From NCBI GenBank assembly GCA_015146655.1, contig VKHL01000054.1, forward strand, positions 1 through 64,000: a stretch of 64,000 nucleotides of DNA. Reading direction: 5' to 3'. Source of the stretch: Ochromonas danica (taxonomy: Eukaryota; Sar; Chrysophyceae; Chromulinales; Chromulinaceae). Shown in pieces: positions 23,676 through 37,104 of the stretch. Position 1 is the stretch's first letter; every line of letters starts with the position of its first letter. Made by a program: the position numbers and the translations under genes. The notes under the pieces are model-generated. The model did no database searches and was not told the DNA's origin. It saw only the letters and a program-made list of their open reading frames with translations.

Positions 23676-24593
23676 CTAGCCCAATGTATAGCGAATACCA
23701 GCCACTGTCATGAAAAGATCACGATCTGTGCGATCTTTCTCTCCGTCTTTATGAAATAGCTTTTTGTAGATCTCACTTCCTTTCTGCTGGTCCTGGACAT
23801 TCTTCGATACTTCCTCCAGCAATGAAGAAGATAGCTTGGTCCTTTGGGGCAATTGTTCGTCACGATCATGTTCCTCCTGCTCAGCAACATCCTTCTTTCT
23901 TTTCTTGCCTTTTTCACCATCATCTCCATTCTCTTTCTTGTCTTTTGAGTGGGCTTTCTTACTGGCTTTGGCAGCAGCACGGCGGTCATGCATAGCAGCA
24001 CGCTGAGCATCCATCTCGATGTCTTGGGGAATCAATCGTACCAAGTCTTGCTCTGTGAACGGTCCATACTCAGATTGAAGAGATTCAATTCCTAATTCTT
24101 TGATCGCCTTTTCAGAAATAACCCATCCGGTTGTCCAAATAACGTAGAAAGGGTACAAGCCATTGAACTCCTGGTTGGTAACAGGACACATAAAAAGACA
24201 GGGGTCCGCGTCACCATCTTGTCTGTTATCATGTACTAGTGGTGTAAACTTTAAAGCTTTCAAATCCTTTAGACCACGGATATGTGACAGCCCACCATGT
24301 GCTAAACGCTTTTCCAACAACGCCTGCAAAATAGCGTCTTTATTGAACAGATTTCCCAGTTCACAGCAAACTATAGGATCAGATAGGCGCTGAATTTACA
24401 TAGACGTCACATGTTTAATTTAAATAAATTGACAGACAAGGATGCAACTAACCTCTCCGGACAGACAACAAGTGGTAGCTCTCAAATGTTGCTCTTGATT
24501 TCGAGATAGTTTTTGATTTGATTCTTCATTAGCTTTCTTTGCACCACGAACAAATTGTCTTTTAGTGGCAATAACTCCACCATCACCTCCCAT
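23676..24593 (-). CDS. RTF2: Replication termination factor 2 (RTF2)
   Basis: Exons 24593-24453 and 24389-23676 give 284 residues. The protein starts MGGDGGVIATKRQFVRG, the canonical RTF2 opening (MG.DGG.IP.R...V). The first half-finger has TTCCLSGE and the second exon begins RLSDPIVCCELGNLFNKDA, matching the Rtf2 RING-like (U-box related) domain. The second half has FMCPVTNQEFNGLYPFYVIW. The C-terminal third is Lys-rich and basic, as in relatives, and is probably nuclear. RTF2 proteins act at stalled replication forks and are linked to splicing. The in-frame extension upstream of 24593 is not counted because family homology starts exactly at this Met. Confidence 0.92.
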
Positions 24594-24825
24594 CTTAATG
24601 AAATATAGACTATACGGTCTAGACCAATTGATAATTGAAAGGAGTTTGCCAAACTGAGCAAAAACACAAACGCAGCGAAAAACCACAAACGCACTCTGTG
24701 GCTCTCTCCCCCCCATTGTAATAATAGTTGACTTTGATTTGCCACGCACTTTGGGCTTGGACTCACCACTTTCTGCTGCTGCCAATGGACATCATCATCA
24801 TCTTCTTCTTGCCTGCTGAATAAGA

Positions 24826-27800
24826 ATGAAGTGGCGGAATCTTTCGTATTTCCTTCTCTTAATCATTGACTTATGTTGCTATGATGCATTCAGAAACTAC
24901 TATATTAGAAGAATCATTGCTTCTACTCGTCGATTAGAACGTCGAGCTGTATCATCAGATTATTCTCCTCCCATCTCCTCCAACACTCCATCAACAAGAC
25001 AATGGAAAGACAAACAGACAAAAGTTACAGATAGTCTAATAAAATTTGAACGTAGATTGAACTACTTAGAGAAAATGAATCCTCAGAGAACATTAATAGA
25101 AGATTATGTTTCCACATTGAAAAATGTTGCTGCACTCCATCCTTTCCGTGACGCACAACCACTTAAGAATGCCTCTGAAATCATACTACCTCATATTCTT
25201 AGATTCCTTCCAACTATTCTCCAATTGAAACATCATAGTGAATTGATGTCCTATGTGCTTTGGTCATGTGGGCGTATGGAGATGCAATATGACCAATATA
25301 CAGCCCTCTGTACTGACCTTTTCTTGACATTTCTACATCAAAGTGACCATACAATGGAATCAGTTACACGTGGTGTTTATGGGGCAAGTAGAATGGGGTT
25401 TAAGCTGACATCTGGCAACCCTGTCTGGCCGTTGTTGAGAGATGCACTGACTGAGATTGCACCAGCAATGGATGCCCGTGGACTAGCTAATAGTATCTAT
25501 TCGTAAGTAGAAACCTAACATCTTACTCACACATAATATATTGCTGACTAATAGCCACTCCTTATAGATTGTCAACGATGAACATAACGGCGGAGTTAGC
25601 ACAGGAAGCAATGCCTGATTTGCTTGATCTTCTCTCATGTTTACTTCCTAAGATGGAAGCACAAGGAGTAGCAAATACTATATATGGACTAGGTTTTATG
25701 AAGTTTTCATATCGAGATTTCCCAAATGATCTCCAAGAGCAGATCGAAATAGTATTAGAACGTCAATTACCTCTAATGACTTCACAAGGATTGGCTAATA
25801 TTCTCTTTGGTTTAGGTGCAATGCAAGCTAATTTTAGAAATTTTGGAAGTGGTGTAAGACATCAATTGATCTTTTGTGTGATCAAGGAGATCTCGAATAT
25901 GTCTATTGTTGGTCTCTCAGGTACTCTTCGTGGTCTTGCTACCTTGCAAGTAGAATGGGATGATCTACCTTTTGAAGCTCAAGATCTCCTTCAAAAATCT
26001 ATTCAACAGGCAAGATGGAATAAGGAAATGACACCTCGAGGACTATCAAATATTTGTTATTCGTTAGGTAAGATGGGCGCGTTATGGTGTAAACTCTCTC
26101 GTGGTTGTCAGGAACATCTTTTGCAAGCATTCCATTATCATTGTCTCTCACTTTCTCCACAAGGACTTTCTAATACTTTATACGGGTTTAGTTTGATGCA
26201 ACTCCCATATAATTTGACTTATGAAAGCTGTCTACTAGAAGAAGAGGAAGAAGAAGAATTGGTTAAACTGCCACTTTCCTTTTCATTAGGATGGGAAAAG
26301 ATTCAACAGGCAATGCAATCTAAAGTGGTTCAAATGTCAAGTCAAGAATTAGCAAATGCTATCTATGCTCTTGGATTAATGGGTTGTCAATGGAAAGATC
26401 TTGATAGCACTACTACTTCAACCCTCTTAATAGCTCTCAATACTACTGTCTCCTTGATGAAACCTGAGGAACTAAGTATTACTTTATATAGTCTGTCTAA
26501 GATGCAAGTTTCATGGTTTAATGATTTACCACCAAGTTTACAAGATCATCTTCAAGTAGTATTGTTAAATTGTTTACATCAAATGAATGAACAAGCTATT
26601 GCAAATACTTTATATGGTCTAGCGATAATGGGACTCAAGTATACTAATCTCTTACCTTCTTTACATGGAAGTATTACTAAATCATTAAATTCAATGCAAA
26701 AGTTATCCCCACATGGAATGACAAATATTCTCTATTCTCTTGCTCTTTTAGGTGTCTATTGGCAGAATATTAATATCTATAATACAGATTGTATGCAGAA
26801 AGTGATTTATCGGATAATGTCACGTATGAATGAAAAAGGTATTGCTCATACTTTATATTCTTTAGCTCTTATGGATGCATCTTGGACGACTTTAACATTC
26901 CCAATGAAATTAGCATTATGCTCTGCTTTGAATCAAACTGCACCAAGTATGTTTATCCAAGAGGTAGCCAATACAATGTATGCATTGACTATACTATCCT
27001 TTGATAGTGACTATTCCATATCATATCATCTTCTATCTAAAGAAGCGGAGAAAAGTCATAACTCTACTTTGAATAACCTCAGTTATTCAGAACGTTTAGA
27101 TTTCCAAGAACGATTTGAAAGTAGTATGTTACTCTATTATGCTCATAGTCGTGTATTACAAGCTTTCAAAAGAGCAAAGGTGACTTATAATGTTACTGTG
27201 GAAGAAGAGATAGATCAGTTAATGTTAACAAACACTGTTAAAATGAAAGGTAGTAGTAGAGGAGGAGGTAATAATAATATGGATGAAATGATTGGTCAAG
27301 AGATTGATGAACAAATTGGTCATGGTATTCGTAATATGACATTATATGGAGATTCTTCAATATCAACAGAACAATTACATTTAAATCAATTTGCAATCTA
27401 TTTTGCTGCTATGAATAGTAATGAAAATACAAGAAGACTTGTAGTAGAAGTGTTAGGAGAAATGCCTAATATTGTTGCTCATTCTGATTTAACATTTTCT
27501 CGTGTACAACGAGTATTTCATGAAGAATTAGATCAACAACTTGCTGATCTTAGTCGACGACAACATCGTCATTCGACTAAATCTTCTAAAACAAATAGAA
27601 GTAAAGAGATGATAAATGCTAAACATGAAGAGCATGTTAATAGTAATAGTAATAGTAATAGTAATAGTAGCAGTTGTTCACATCGTTCTGGTTATAGTGA
27701 CTTTATAGTACAGAGTGAGTTTCCTGGATTACAAGGTATTTTCCCTATGGATATTGCAGTGTTTCTTTCTCCTGATGCCATTCAAAAGAGGTTACCAGCT

Positions 27801-28082
27801 CCATCAGAACGAAATTCTTCGTCTACATCTTCTTTGGACTTACCTTTAGCCTTTATTGAAGTGGATGGATTATCACATTATATTCAAACCAATAGCTATC
27901 ATACTCATCTCAAGCGAACTGATCGATTGAAAGAGTATCTATATAATAAAACCTATCCAGGAGTACCAATCTATCGCATTGATGTTGCTCTTGTTAACCG
28001 TCATAACTTCGAAGACATTACAAGAGAATTGGCTAAGAATATTGTGAAAAGGTCTGAGACCATTAAATTAGATCGGTGCTAA
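24826..28082 (+). CDS. RAP-domain protein with OPR-like repeats, probably plastid-targeted
   Basis: Two exons, 24826-25502 and 25568-28082, give 1063 residues. The N-terminus is a hydrophobic signal (SYFLLLIIDLCC) followed by YDAF/RNYYIRR: an AF-type cleavage site and a basic stretch, as in bipartite presequences of secondary red plastids. Residues about 200-720 contain repeated units with the consensus GLANTLYGLGxM, spaced about 35-45 residues, as in OPR/RAP proteins that bind organelle RNA. A polar Asn/Ser run lies near 920-930. The RAP domain closes the protein (FIEVDGLSHYIQ, KEYLYNKTYPGVPIYRIDV). A role in organelle RNA stability or processing is inferred from the family. Confidence 0.85.
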
Positions 28083-28103
28083 ATTAATGTACAATGCTCT
28101 TAA

Positions 28104-30195
28104 TTAAGTCAACCGTTTCTTCAACAAAGCATATGCTGCTCTAGGTACGTACTGCTTTGATATGAATGGTAAGTAATAAGCACGAGAGATGACAGTAAGG
28201 AGACGTGTTATTATCGGATGGTTGGATACCACCACCACACTCCCAATATAGGAAAGAACTGGTTGATAGCTGATCACTTCAAAGACTGGTTCTCCTGTAG
28301 CACACTTGACATTCTTATGGAAGTCGCTTTGTTCTAAATTGTTGTGATCCTGCTTGTTATACCATCTTAACAGTGTCTCTGAGCAGATCTTCTCATGTAA
28401 GACTGTTGAAAGGTCTGGAGATTCTATGGTAACCAATAGAAAGTCACATGATGAAGGTTGGACATATCGATCAGTTTCCTCTTGGTTCAGATTGTTGAAG
28501 TGTAAGTGAGGAGTGGCAGCAGTGTGATTTCCAAAAGCCTGTGGTAACAGTCCACCAAAACGATCACGAACATAATTTAAACGAACAGAACTATCCTGTA
28601 GAAAGAAGTGAGAAGGAAAGCGATGCCATTCCGCACCAATACAGAGAGAGCCAGGTCCTTGAAGATGGTGTTGAGCTTGTTGAAAGATCGAAATATAACC
28701 TGACGACATCAAGTGATTAGAATATCATCACCTACTACAGTATCAATTTATCATAGCCTACCAAAATAGTTCTGGTGGTTCGCTGCTAAACGACACGAGC
28801 CAAGAATAACAGAAGCGACAAGGAGTAGGCGATAGAAGTGAGTACGAAAGCATCCGCTTGACTCTTTGTCGACTGATGGTGTGCCTCCTCCACTTGCAGT
28901 CACCTTGACAAGAAGTTCATCTGCCAAGGTCAACAGCCCCCAACCACTATACGCTGCCAACAAACACAAAGGCCCATATATAGGGTAGAGAAAGCGCTCT
29001 TCCTACAGAGTCAAACAGGGATGTGTTAGTCAAGTCATGTTTAGTAAGAGAACCAGAAAGAGAAGCGATTTACTGACTTTATGGGGTCGTGAAAACAACA
29101 CTCCCAGCCAGAGAACTACACTAGCATAGAGAGTGAGTAGAATAATCTTGTTGGATGATGATTCTTTCTTAACTAAAGACAAGCAACCAATAGGAAACAT
29201 GCAGAATAGAGGCCAGGCAAGTTGACAGGTGAGTAAGAGATTCATGAGGTAGTAGCTCAGTGGCTCTACTCCATACAGCTCATCACCATTACCAGCTAAG
29301 GCATTGTAAAGGAGAATATTCAATGAAGGTACAGTCCTGACCAGTTCAATGAAGAAGAAGAAGTTAGACTAGTACAGTAGTAGACAAGGCACTAGAGGTA
29401 CAACACTTACCAAGTCTGGTAATAGTAATGATCGATTAGAATAGTTGGTATAAAGACTATAATAACAAGTACAAGACTTGAGAGACAAAATGTGATAACT
29501 TTAATTATACCACTATTGTAATGTTTGTGTGTGGTAGAGGTAGAGGAGGTTTGATAACAAGACCAAAGCATATGAAGACCAATAGGTAAGAAGAGTAATC
29601 CAACAAAAGGCCATCCTGTCCATAACACTGCTATACCACCCCAAAATATGGACCATAAGAAGGAATCATCTAACCAACATGATAATGATAACATGAAGAA
29701 AGTACCAGCTAAGGCGGAGGGTAAGAAAGCTGTGCTACTTAATAACAAACCAGGTGCACAAGTCATTAATCCAATGGCTAATCCTTGTATAGCTTTTGAT
29801 TTAAATGAAGACCATTGTAATCTTTTAGTTAAACTGTATAAAAAGGATGATTCAGCATAAGCAGATGATACACCTAATAGTAGACGAACAATATAGAACC
29901 AAATGATCTTTTGCTCTCTATTATTACCACATATTAATTGAAATACTTGTACTAACCAATAGATAGGTAGTAGGAAGGAATAAGATCGAATAGCATATTG
30001 TGGTGCATATTCCCAAGTTTGAAGACCATGTCCATATAAAAGATAATGTAAAGGTTCCCAATAACCATAGGGTTCATCTGTATCATCTATATGATTTAAT
30101 AAACCACCCAATACATTCAAGGTGGCAAAAATTAGAAATAATGACCAACGATTCATCGGCATCATATTTTCAAGATAATCATCGCCAGGTGGCAT
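28104..30195 (-). CDS. ALG9: Alpha-1,2-mannosyltransferase ALG9
   Basis: An ER membrane GT22 enzyme that adds mannoses to the lipid-linked oligosaccharide for N-glycosylation. Minus-strand exons are 30195-29411, 29336-29078, 29002-28762 and 28699-28104, 626 residues. It has DEPYGYWEPLHYLLYGHGLQ and TWEYAPQYAIRSY, the ALG9 hallmark with the loop-1 acidic residues. NILLYNALAGNGDELYGVEP follows in exon 2, and the next junction rebuilds PHK/EERFLYPIY, the conserved HKEERFL motif. GAEWHRFPSHFFL is in the last exon. Multiple hydrophobic helices fit the family. The stop codon is only 21 bp from that of the convergent RAP gene, so the 3' UTRs must overlap. Confidence 0.93.
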
Positions 30196-30655
30196 GGTAG
30201 ACTGGGAATTGTGTAATTCCTTAACTCATTCATGGAATCCATGGAATTAAGCAAGAAAATGTTAAATTCATTCGTCATTTTAGACTACCATGAATTGACA
30301 TCCGCACATTCAGTGACCTTATCAGCAATGATTGTGATCTCTTCCTTGAGCTTGTTACTACTACTTCTCCTTGCGTTTGAACGCAGCAGACATATGCAGT
30401 AACGTACACATATGCAGACATATGCAGAGCAACGAGGGTGTGGATTGTGGTAATGCTCGGGATTATAGTAATGCGATGATAAATCACACCACAGCGCTCT
30501 GTAATAAGGTATGGTTGCAGGTGAAGCTGAAAGAATAGCTTATCGAATTAATATTTTAGGTAATTCTTGTACAATGTCCCTAGACTATCTTTCTTGAAGG
30601 AATAACAATTAAGCTTTTAGTCCAATGCAACGCACTAAACCAACTGTAAATAGTC
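30196..30655. other. Spacer upstream of ALG9
   Basis: Tandem half-sites CATGGAAT occur at 30231-30238 and 30240-30247, about 36-52 bp before the ALG9 ATG. A short repeat, ACATATGCAG, occurs three times at about 30390-30427. No gene is seen. Confidence 0.45.
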
Positions 30656-32251
30656 TCACAAAGCAGGGAAAGTATCTGGAAACATCTCTCGAGCAAGCTC
30701 AACAAAGTTATTCACCTGCAACAGCAAACCAAACATTTGAACAAGAAACACATTACACAACTTATTAACACCCACCACAATTCATTAGCAGCACTTACAT
30801 CTTTGCATATGTTGGCAATCTGAGCATCAAACTCTGCAGAGTAATCGACATTATCTTCAAAAATTAGCAGACCATCTGTTCATCGCATTAAAGCCAACGT
30901 TATGGAAACATCCCAATACGGTCCAACAGTTCCTTACCCACTTGATCTATCGTGGCTTTCAAGCGATTCTCAGCAATCATAGTGCATGCTAACTTCTCTG
31001 CCCGTCTCTTGTCAACGGAGAGAATGGAAGCAAGTTCCGATAAATATATGTTAGAATAAAGCTTACTCACAGCAAGCATATTGTACTCAACGATTGCCTT
31101 CTGTAAAACAGTCGATCCATCCGCAGTCATCTATTAGCACATGCAAGCGATTAACAAGTGGTCAAAACAAGAACACAATCAACATACCGCTTTCTGGTGG
31201 TCAGCCAAAGATATTTCCAATTGCTTGACTTCATCATTCTTTATGATTTGCTCGCGAAACATCTTTTGAACTAAAGCTGCATGAACACTATGCTTGGGGT
31301 TGTGTTCCAGATCAGACAAACGATCATCTTTGCAGATCAGTGACAAGATACGACTGCGCTGAACACCTGCTTTGCTCAGAATTGTGCATGTAATTGCCTT
31401 GACTAAAAGCTCTAATAACTCTTCTGGTAACAACTATTCACCACAAAACACAAAAAATATGAAAATAATGACCTAGAAGTGAAACTACATACACGATAGA
31501 TAAACAAACAACTTTACATTTTGATTATTCAAGGTTGATAATTCATAATATCGTAATGCAGCTTCAACAAACTTGCGATTGGCATCTTGAACTCTTGCAA
31601 AGGTTGCCTTGTATCGAAGTTGTAAAACCCAATTTTGTACGGAATTAATAAAAGGAGAAGCTTTATTCATAAAGATCTCTGCTTCAATCGCCATATCATC
31701 TTCTAGATAAGCTTCAGCACACTTGATGTATAAGTCAGCTTTCTCTTCATCATTAAAAGGGCGAATGGAAGAGTCAACATTCACACCTGCTAAAGTAGTA
31801 GCAGCATCTGAATATTGTCCACATTGAATATAAAAAGAAAATAACTGATCACGTAGTTGATAGGATAATTCATCTAGAGGAAGAGAGGATTGACATTGCT
31901 TCATAGCGACTAGGATAGAATTGGCAAGGTCTTCATATTCTTCAGATGTGAGTCTTTTCTGCATAGCAGGGAGAAGATAGGCTAAACCTGGTTTAGACAC
32001 CTGCAATAAGGACAAAACCACCATCAGATTATTAGACATGGAGAGAGGGGAGGAGAGGAGAGGAAAGAGCATAGAAGGATAAGACAATGACTACTTACTT
32101 GAGTGACAACATCTTCGGAGAGAATTCGATTGACAATCGTCTTCAAAGCATTGATATTATGAGATTGAATATGATGATCTAGAATAGCTAGAAGATTTTG
32201 AATTTTCTCATTGATATCAACAATAGAGAGAACTCGATCAAGATCAGACAT
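30656..32251 (-). CDS. CSN4: COP9 signalosome subunit 4
   Basis: Part of the complex that removes NEDD8 from cullins. Six exons on the minus strand: 32251-32099, 32000-31518, 31433-31188, 31130-30938, 30875-30799 and 30715-30656. All phases fit, giving 403 residues, almost the human length. Recognisable blocks are KAITCTILSKAGVQRSRIL, the PCI winged helix IVEYNMLAVSKLYSNI and the end of PCI, IDQVDGLLIFED. The last exon (VNNFVELAREMF) aligns with the helical C-terminus that packs in the CSN helical bundle. Codons are A/T-ending. The last two exons are only 77 and 60 nt. Confidence 0.93.
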
Positions 32252-32789
32252 GTTTGTTTTTCAATCAATTGATTGTTTGTCATCAATTTGGCAATTTATC
32301 CCATGAGAGGTACGGCACCAAAAGTCATTATTTCGAATTTATAAATCACATAATTCTATGTTTTCTACACTAGCAAATCAATCATCCCCGTACAGTATTG
32401 AAATAGTGACTTGTTTTTGATGAAGTTGAATGAAAGTAGTGATGTTCTCTACTTGATTGGAACGAAAGATTTCGATCAAGACAACGAACTTGCGCTCGAA
32501 GTATTTAATAACGTCTAATATATAAATTTGATATTGGTAAAGTAAAAAGACGCTAGAAAAGTCAAAGGAAAGTGGACCATGTCTGATTCAAAATGGTTAA
32601 GATTCCAAATTTCAGTATGATACAATGAAGTACGGTCCAAACTATACACAACTAGTAGCTCCTGAACTCACAACTAACAACTGTGGACAAGCAATGCAGA
32701 CATCACCGAGCTCTCTACATCAATGGCCAGTGAGTGGGAGGTCAGGACTATTGTCTACGGCTGAATGAGAATATTCACCAGCTAAGAAG
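32252..32789. other. Spacer between CSN4 start and AT-hook gene end
   Basis: 538 bp with no reading frame or repeat I can support. It presumably holds the CSN4 promoter and the neighbour's 3' UTR. Confidence 0.4.
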
Positions 32790-33842
32790 CTAACTTATCA
32801 AACTGGTTGTTGTTGTCTGGGGAATTATCAATGGTGAAGGCAACTTTCCATTCACTGAAGGTTCCATGCCATGATTGAATTTCGTATCACCTTCCTTCAC
32901 ATCATATGGAGGAAATACTTGAGTAAGGTCTTCTGCACTGTTCCTCTCCATGCTCACATTATTGACAGAACGTACTTGACTGCTGGACATAGTTGCTGCT
33001 CTCGCCTTGTCATCGGCTGCTAGATCAGCAGAGAAGGAGTGTGGATTGGAGTACAGCTCCTTACTTTCACTGATACCACTATCATTCTCCACAATGACAC
33101 CATTGGTGGTTATCAGACTTTGACTATTATCTTTCCTCCTCCCCTCTTCTTCTTCACCTTCTTCCTCACTATCAACAGTGAAATAGACATTGTCCTCCGC
33201 ATGAACAAGATGAGCATCATTTAAAACACTCTCTTCATTTTCCATAAAATACAAGTCCTCCGCTTTATTCATCAGGATAGAACTACTTGAGGCGGTAGAG
33301 GTAGCAGCTGCGGTGGTGGTCATCGTGGTGAGCGGATTAGGAATAGCAATAGGAATAGAAAGGTCAGACTGCTGAATGGTCTTCCGCGGTCGACCACGTT
33401 TTCGTTGGATTGGCTCATCTCCACTATAACCACTACTACTAGCACTTGTATTCTTAGCAGGGTTTGACATCCTTCGTTTCCTTGGCTTACTCTTTGCCAT
33501 GTAGAGTTGTGTATGACGATTGTTATTAACAGGATGATGAAGCAAATGTCGTTCACTGGATGTCAATAATGTTTCATCTTCCAAGCCATTAGGTAGAAAA
33601 TAAGGGAAGTTATTAGTAAGATCTATAACATCTTCATGAGAGGAAGAAGAAGAAGAAGAAGAAGGTCTGAAAAGATTGTTGGTGTGGTACTTCCTTGGCA
33701 CTACGAAGTGTTTCATCTCATTCTCCATCTTCTCATAGGATGGTAGTGGACCACCTGCTAGTTTCTTTTGAACAAACAATCCTAGGATGTCTAACTCAGG
33801 AAAAGAGAGTTGACTATCACCCCAATACTTTTTACCAGCCAT
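32790..33842 (-). CDS. AT-hook protein, unidentified
   Basis: A single exon of 350 residues. The N-terminal 55 residues (KKYWGDSQLSFPELDILGLF, LPSYEKMENEMKHF) look folded and may be the conserved part. A SUMO-interaction-like motif, EDVIDLTNN, follows a Ser run. The basic segments KPRKRRMSN and KRGRPRKT are a nuclear localisation signal and a typical AT-hook that binds the minor groove of AT-rich DNA. The rest is disordered, with acidic and Thr/Ala-rich stretches. A nuclear DNA-binding role is inferred from the AT-hook; I cannot name the family. Confidence 0.7.
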   Translation of the reverse strand: MAGKKYWGDSQLSFPELDILGLFVQKKLAGGPLPSYEKMENEMKHFVVPRKYHTNNLFRPSSSSSSSSHEDVIDLTNNFPYFLPNGLEDETLLTSSERHLLHHPVNNNRHTQLYMAKSKPRKRRMSNPAKNTSASSSGYSGDEPIQRKRGRPRKTIQQSDLSIPIAIPNPLTTMTTTAAATSTASSSSILMNKAEDLYFMENEESVLNDAHLVHAEDNVYFTVDSEEEGEEEEGRRKDNSQSLITTNGVIVENDSGISESKELYSNPHSFSADLAADDKARAATMSSSQVRSVNNVSMERNSAEDLTQVFPPYDVKEGDTKFNHGMEPSVNGKLPSPLIIPQTTTTSLIS

Positions 33843-34231
33843 TTCTCAACCCGATCATCAGCAGTCAGTCGGTCAGTCAATCTTGCCCAATCAACTCGCA
33901 GGTCTCAAGGGGTGGCAATCCACACATTAACTTAATAAGATACCAGACCAGATTGCAAGCAGTACTGTAGATGAACAATAACCAGCGATCTGGTCCAGAT
34001 CTAAATAGACTACATGTAGCAGGGAGACTAACAAATTACGAACAGTAAAGACTTTAAGTAACTGATTAGTCTAGCAACCGCAAATGAACTATAGAAGTAG
34101 TGTAATTACATTTTCTTAAAATTACTATTTATCCTAACAAAAAGTATTGTCCATTTATTGGGTTAGGATCATCTCATCATCTTTACATATTATTAATTGT
34201 ATTTTCGAATAGGTTCTAGTACTAGTATCAT
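33843..34231. other. Spacer between AT-hook gene and COMMD7
   Basis: 389 bp with a short GTCAGTC repeat near the AT-hook gene start. Nothing else is supported. Confidence 0.4.
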
Positions 34232-34808
34232 TTATCGTGGACTGACATAGTTCAAGAATGATTTGCATTTCTCCAAAGATGCTAGGAATTGATAGAATTG
34301 ATCCAATGTCAACTCCATAAAGACAGTTCTTCTTTCATTATTCTGTTGTTCTAATACCAATTTCAATTGAAGGAAAGTTTTTCCCACATGATCACAATCA
34401 TCACTTGAGGCAGTGACACCAAAAGTCCAGTCCATGTCAATTAGTTTGTTCTTGCAGACAACTTTGGAGACCAGATGGGAGGCTATCTTCCCTGCCCAAG
34501 AGTTCCAGGTGGTAGCAAGAGTGGTGGTGGCTGTTTGGCTCAGTCCCAATGCGATGGATCGTTCCTTCACCTGCAGAGAACTTGCCCCACTCTCCAACAC
34601 TGACAGAGGCGAGTCAACTATAAAACTGATACATAGAGAGAGACAAAATAGAACAGACTAGCTTACTATTTTGAAGAAGAACAAGTAGTCCTTGAGCAAG
34701 GCCACGGAAGGCTGCAGTGGGAATCCCACTAAGGCATAATACGATCACAGAGAGACAGAGAGAGAGAGAGAGACAGAGACATGTGAGAAGGAGAAAAGTT
34801 TTCCCACG

Positions 34809-34850
<42 letters not shown>

Positions 34851-35011
34851 TAGGCTCACCTGCTGGCTGCTGCTATCTCGCCTAACTCCTGCATATACTC
34901 ATCTTTGAAAGGATGAATTAGAAATGACAAAGAAGCAGCAATGATACGACTAAGATTTTCTTGATCAATATCATTAGCTGCACTTAATAAATTGCTCAGT
35001 TTCGAATCCAT
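34232..35011 (-). CDS. COMMD7: COMM-domain protein, COMMD7-like
   Basis: A subunit of the Commander complex, which recycles endosomal cargo. Exons 35011-34860, 34728-34667 and 34617-34232 give 199 residues, the length of human COMMD7. The N-terminal helical half (LSRIIAASLSFLIHPFKDEY) leads to the COMM domain: LIDMDWTFGVTASS, then VGKTFLQLKLVLEQ, then FMELTLDQFYQFLASLEKCK. The order and the Trp-Phe-Gly signature are diagnostic of COMM domains; COMMD7 is my best guess from length and the MDW.FGVT string. Intron 1 is largely an (AG)n microsatellite. The gene is divergent from NDUFV2. Confidence 0.85.
34751..34850. repeat. (AG)n microsatellite in COMMD7 intron 1
   Basis: Two AG-repeat blocks, about 34751-34777 and 34811-34850, make up most of the first COMMD7 intron (34859-34729). 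On the transcribed strand this is a CT-rich tract next to the 3' half of the intron, so length changes could affect splicing. Confidence 0.8.
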
Positions 35012-35303
35012 TTCAGTACTTTGTAAAGACAAGGAATGTTTCTTGACAAGGATCTGTCAATAAAGATTGTCATGGAGATGATGAAGGAAATATTATTGTT
35101 ATGCGTGGTAGTGATAGTAGTTATTATAGTTGTGCGTGGTAACGGTAATAGTAGTTATTATTGTTCTGCGTGTGACTCAGTGAGACCCGTTTCCGGGATT
35201 CCGACGGAGAAAGGTCTGTCTCCATGTCTGTCTCCGATAGTGGCAACACTATCATCTAACAGAAGACCCAACTATCATATTGAGTCTATAGCTTGACACT
35301 ATC
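35012..35303. promoter_or_regulatory. Divergent promoter region COMMD7 / NDUFV2
   Basis: 292 bp between start codons. It includes TAGTAGTTATTAT-like duplicated segments at about 35109-35130 and 35147-35165. No gene is seen. Confidence 0.35.
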
Positions 35304-36457
<1,154 letters not shown>

Positions 36458-37104
36458 AGGTCTTGTGTATGCGGTGAGCTGTAGAGCATTTGATGGATGA
36501 TCATAACTAGATACAATCGACAGGCTACATGCTGTACGCTGTTTTTCCTTTGTTTTCGCTAGCAATTTGATGAGTTGCAATAGTCTTGTCATATTAGCTC
36601 ATTACCAATGAGTATTATACTTTCACATTTGTTTGCTCAGGTTGCTGCGGAGAGAAAACCCATGTAGGCTAGACGTTAGTCATCCTTGAACATTCTTTCT
36701 TTCCACTCAAGATTTCAATATTCAAAGTCAAGCATAGAACTACTAATTGCTCAACTTCCATCATTATCATAGAAACAATGCCAAGCCTCTTAAATCACCA
36801 ATTTCTTAGCACATCCTGCTGGAAATTTCTGGTAGTATTTTTCTATCATCTATTAATCGCACTCATACTATTCCTACTATCATCATAGGGAGGATAAGAT
36901 GTCTTCTAAATACAACAACAGGGATGTGCCGGCTAGGGTGAAGAGAAGGTATAATTAAGATAAGGATTGTGGTTGGGCAAGGGATGAGATGGAAGTTGCA
37001 CTTGCATGTGAAGCAACGAACAGTCCCCACGCAAGAGAAGAGAGAAGAAAAGAGATCTCATCTTCTCTCCTCATACCTTCTCTGTGACCTTCTCACTTCA
37101 TAGG
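36458..37104. other. Spacer between NDUFV2 and cysteine synthase
   Basis: About 650 bp. It includes GA-rich DNA just upstream of the cysteine synthase gene (37030-37060). No gene is supported; the long antisense frame at 36155-36592 is a shadow of NDUFV2. Confidence 0.4.

Noticed and set aside
34614-34859. Frame rich in Ser-Leu on the minus strand
   Set aside because: It is the translation of the (AG)n/(CT)n microsatellite in the COMMD7 intron.
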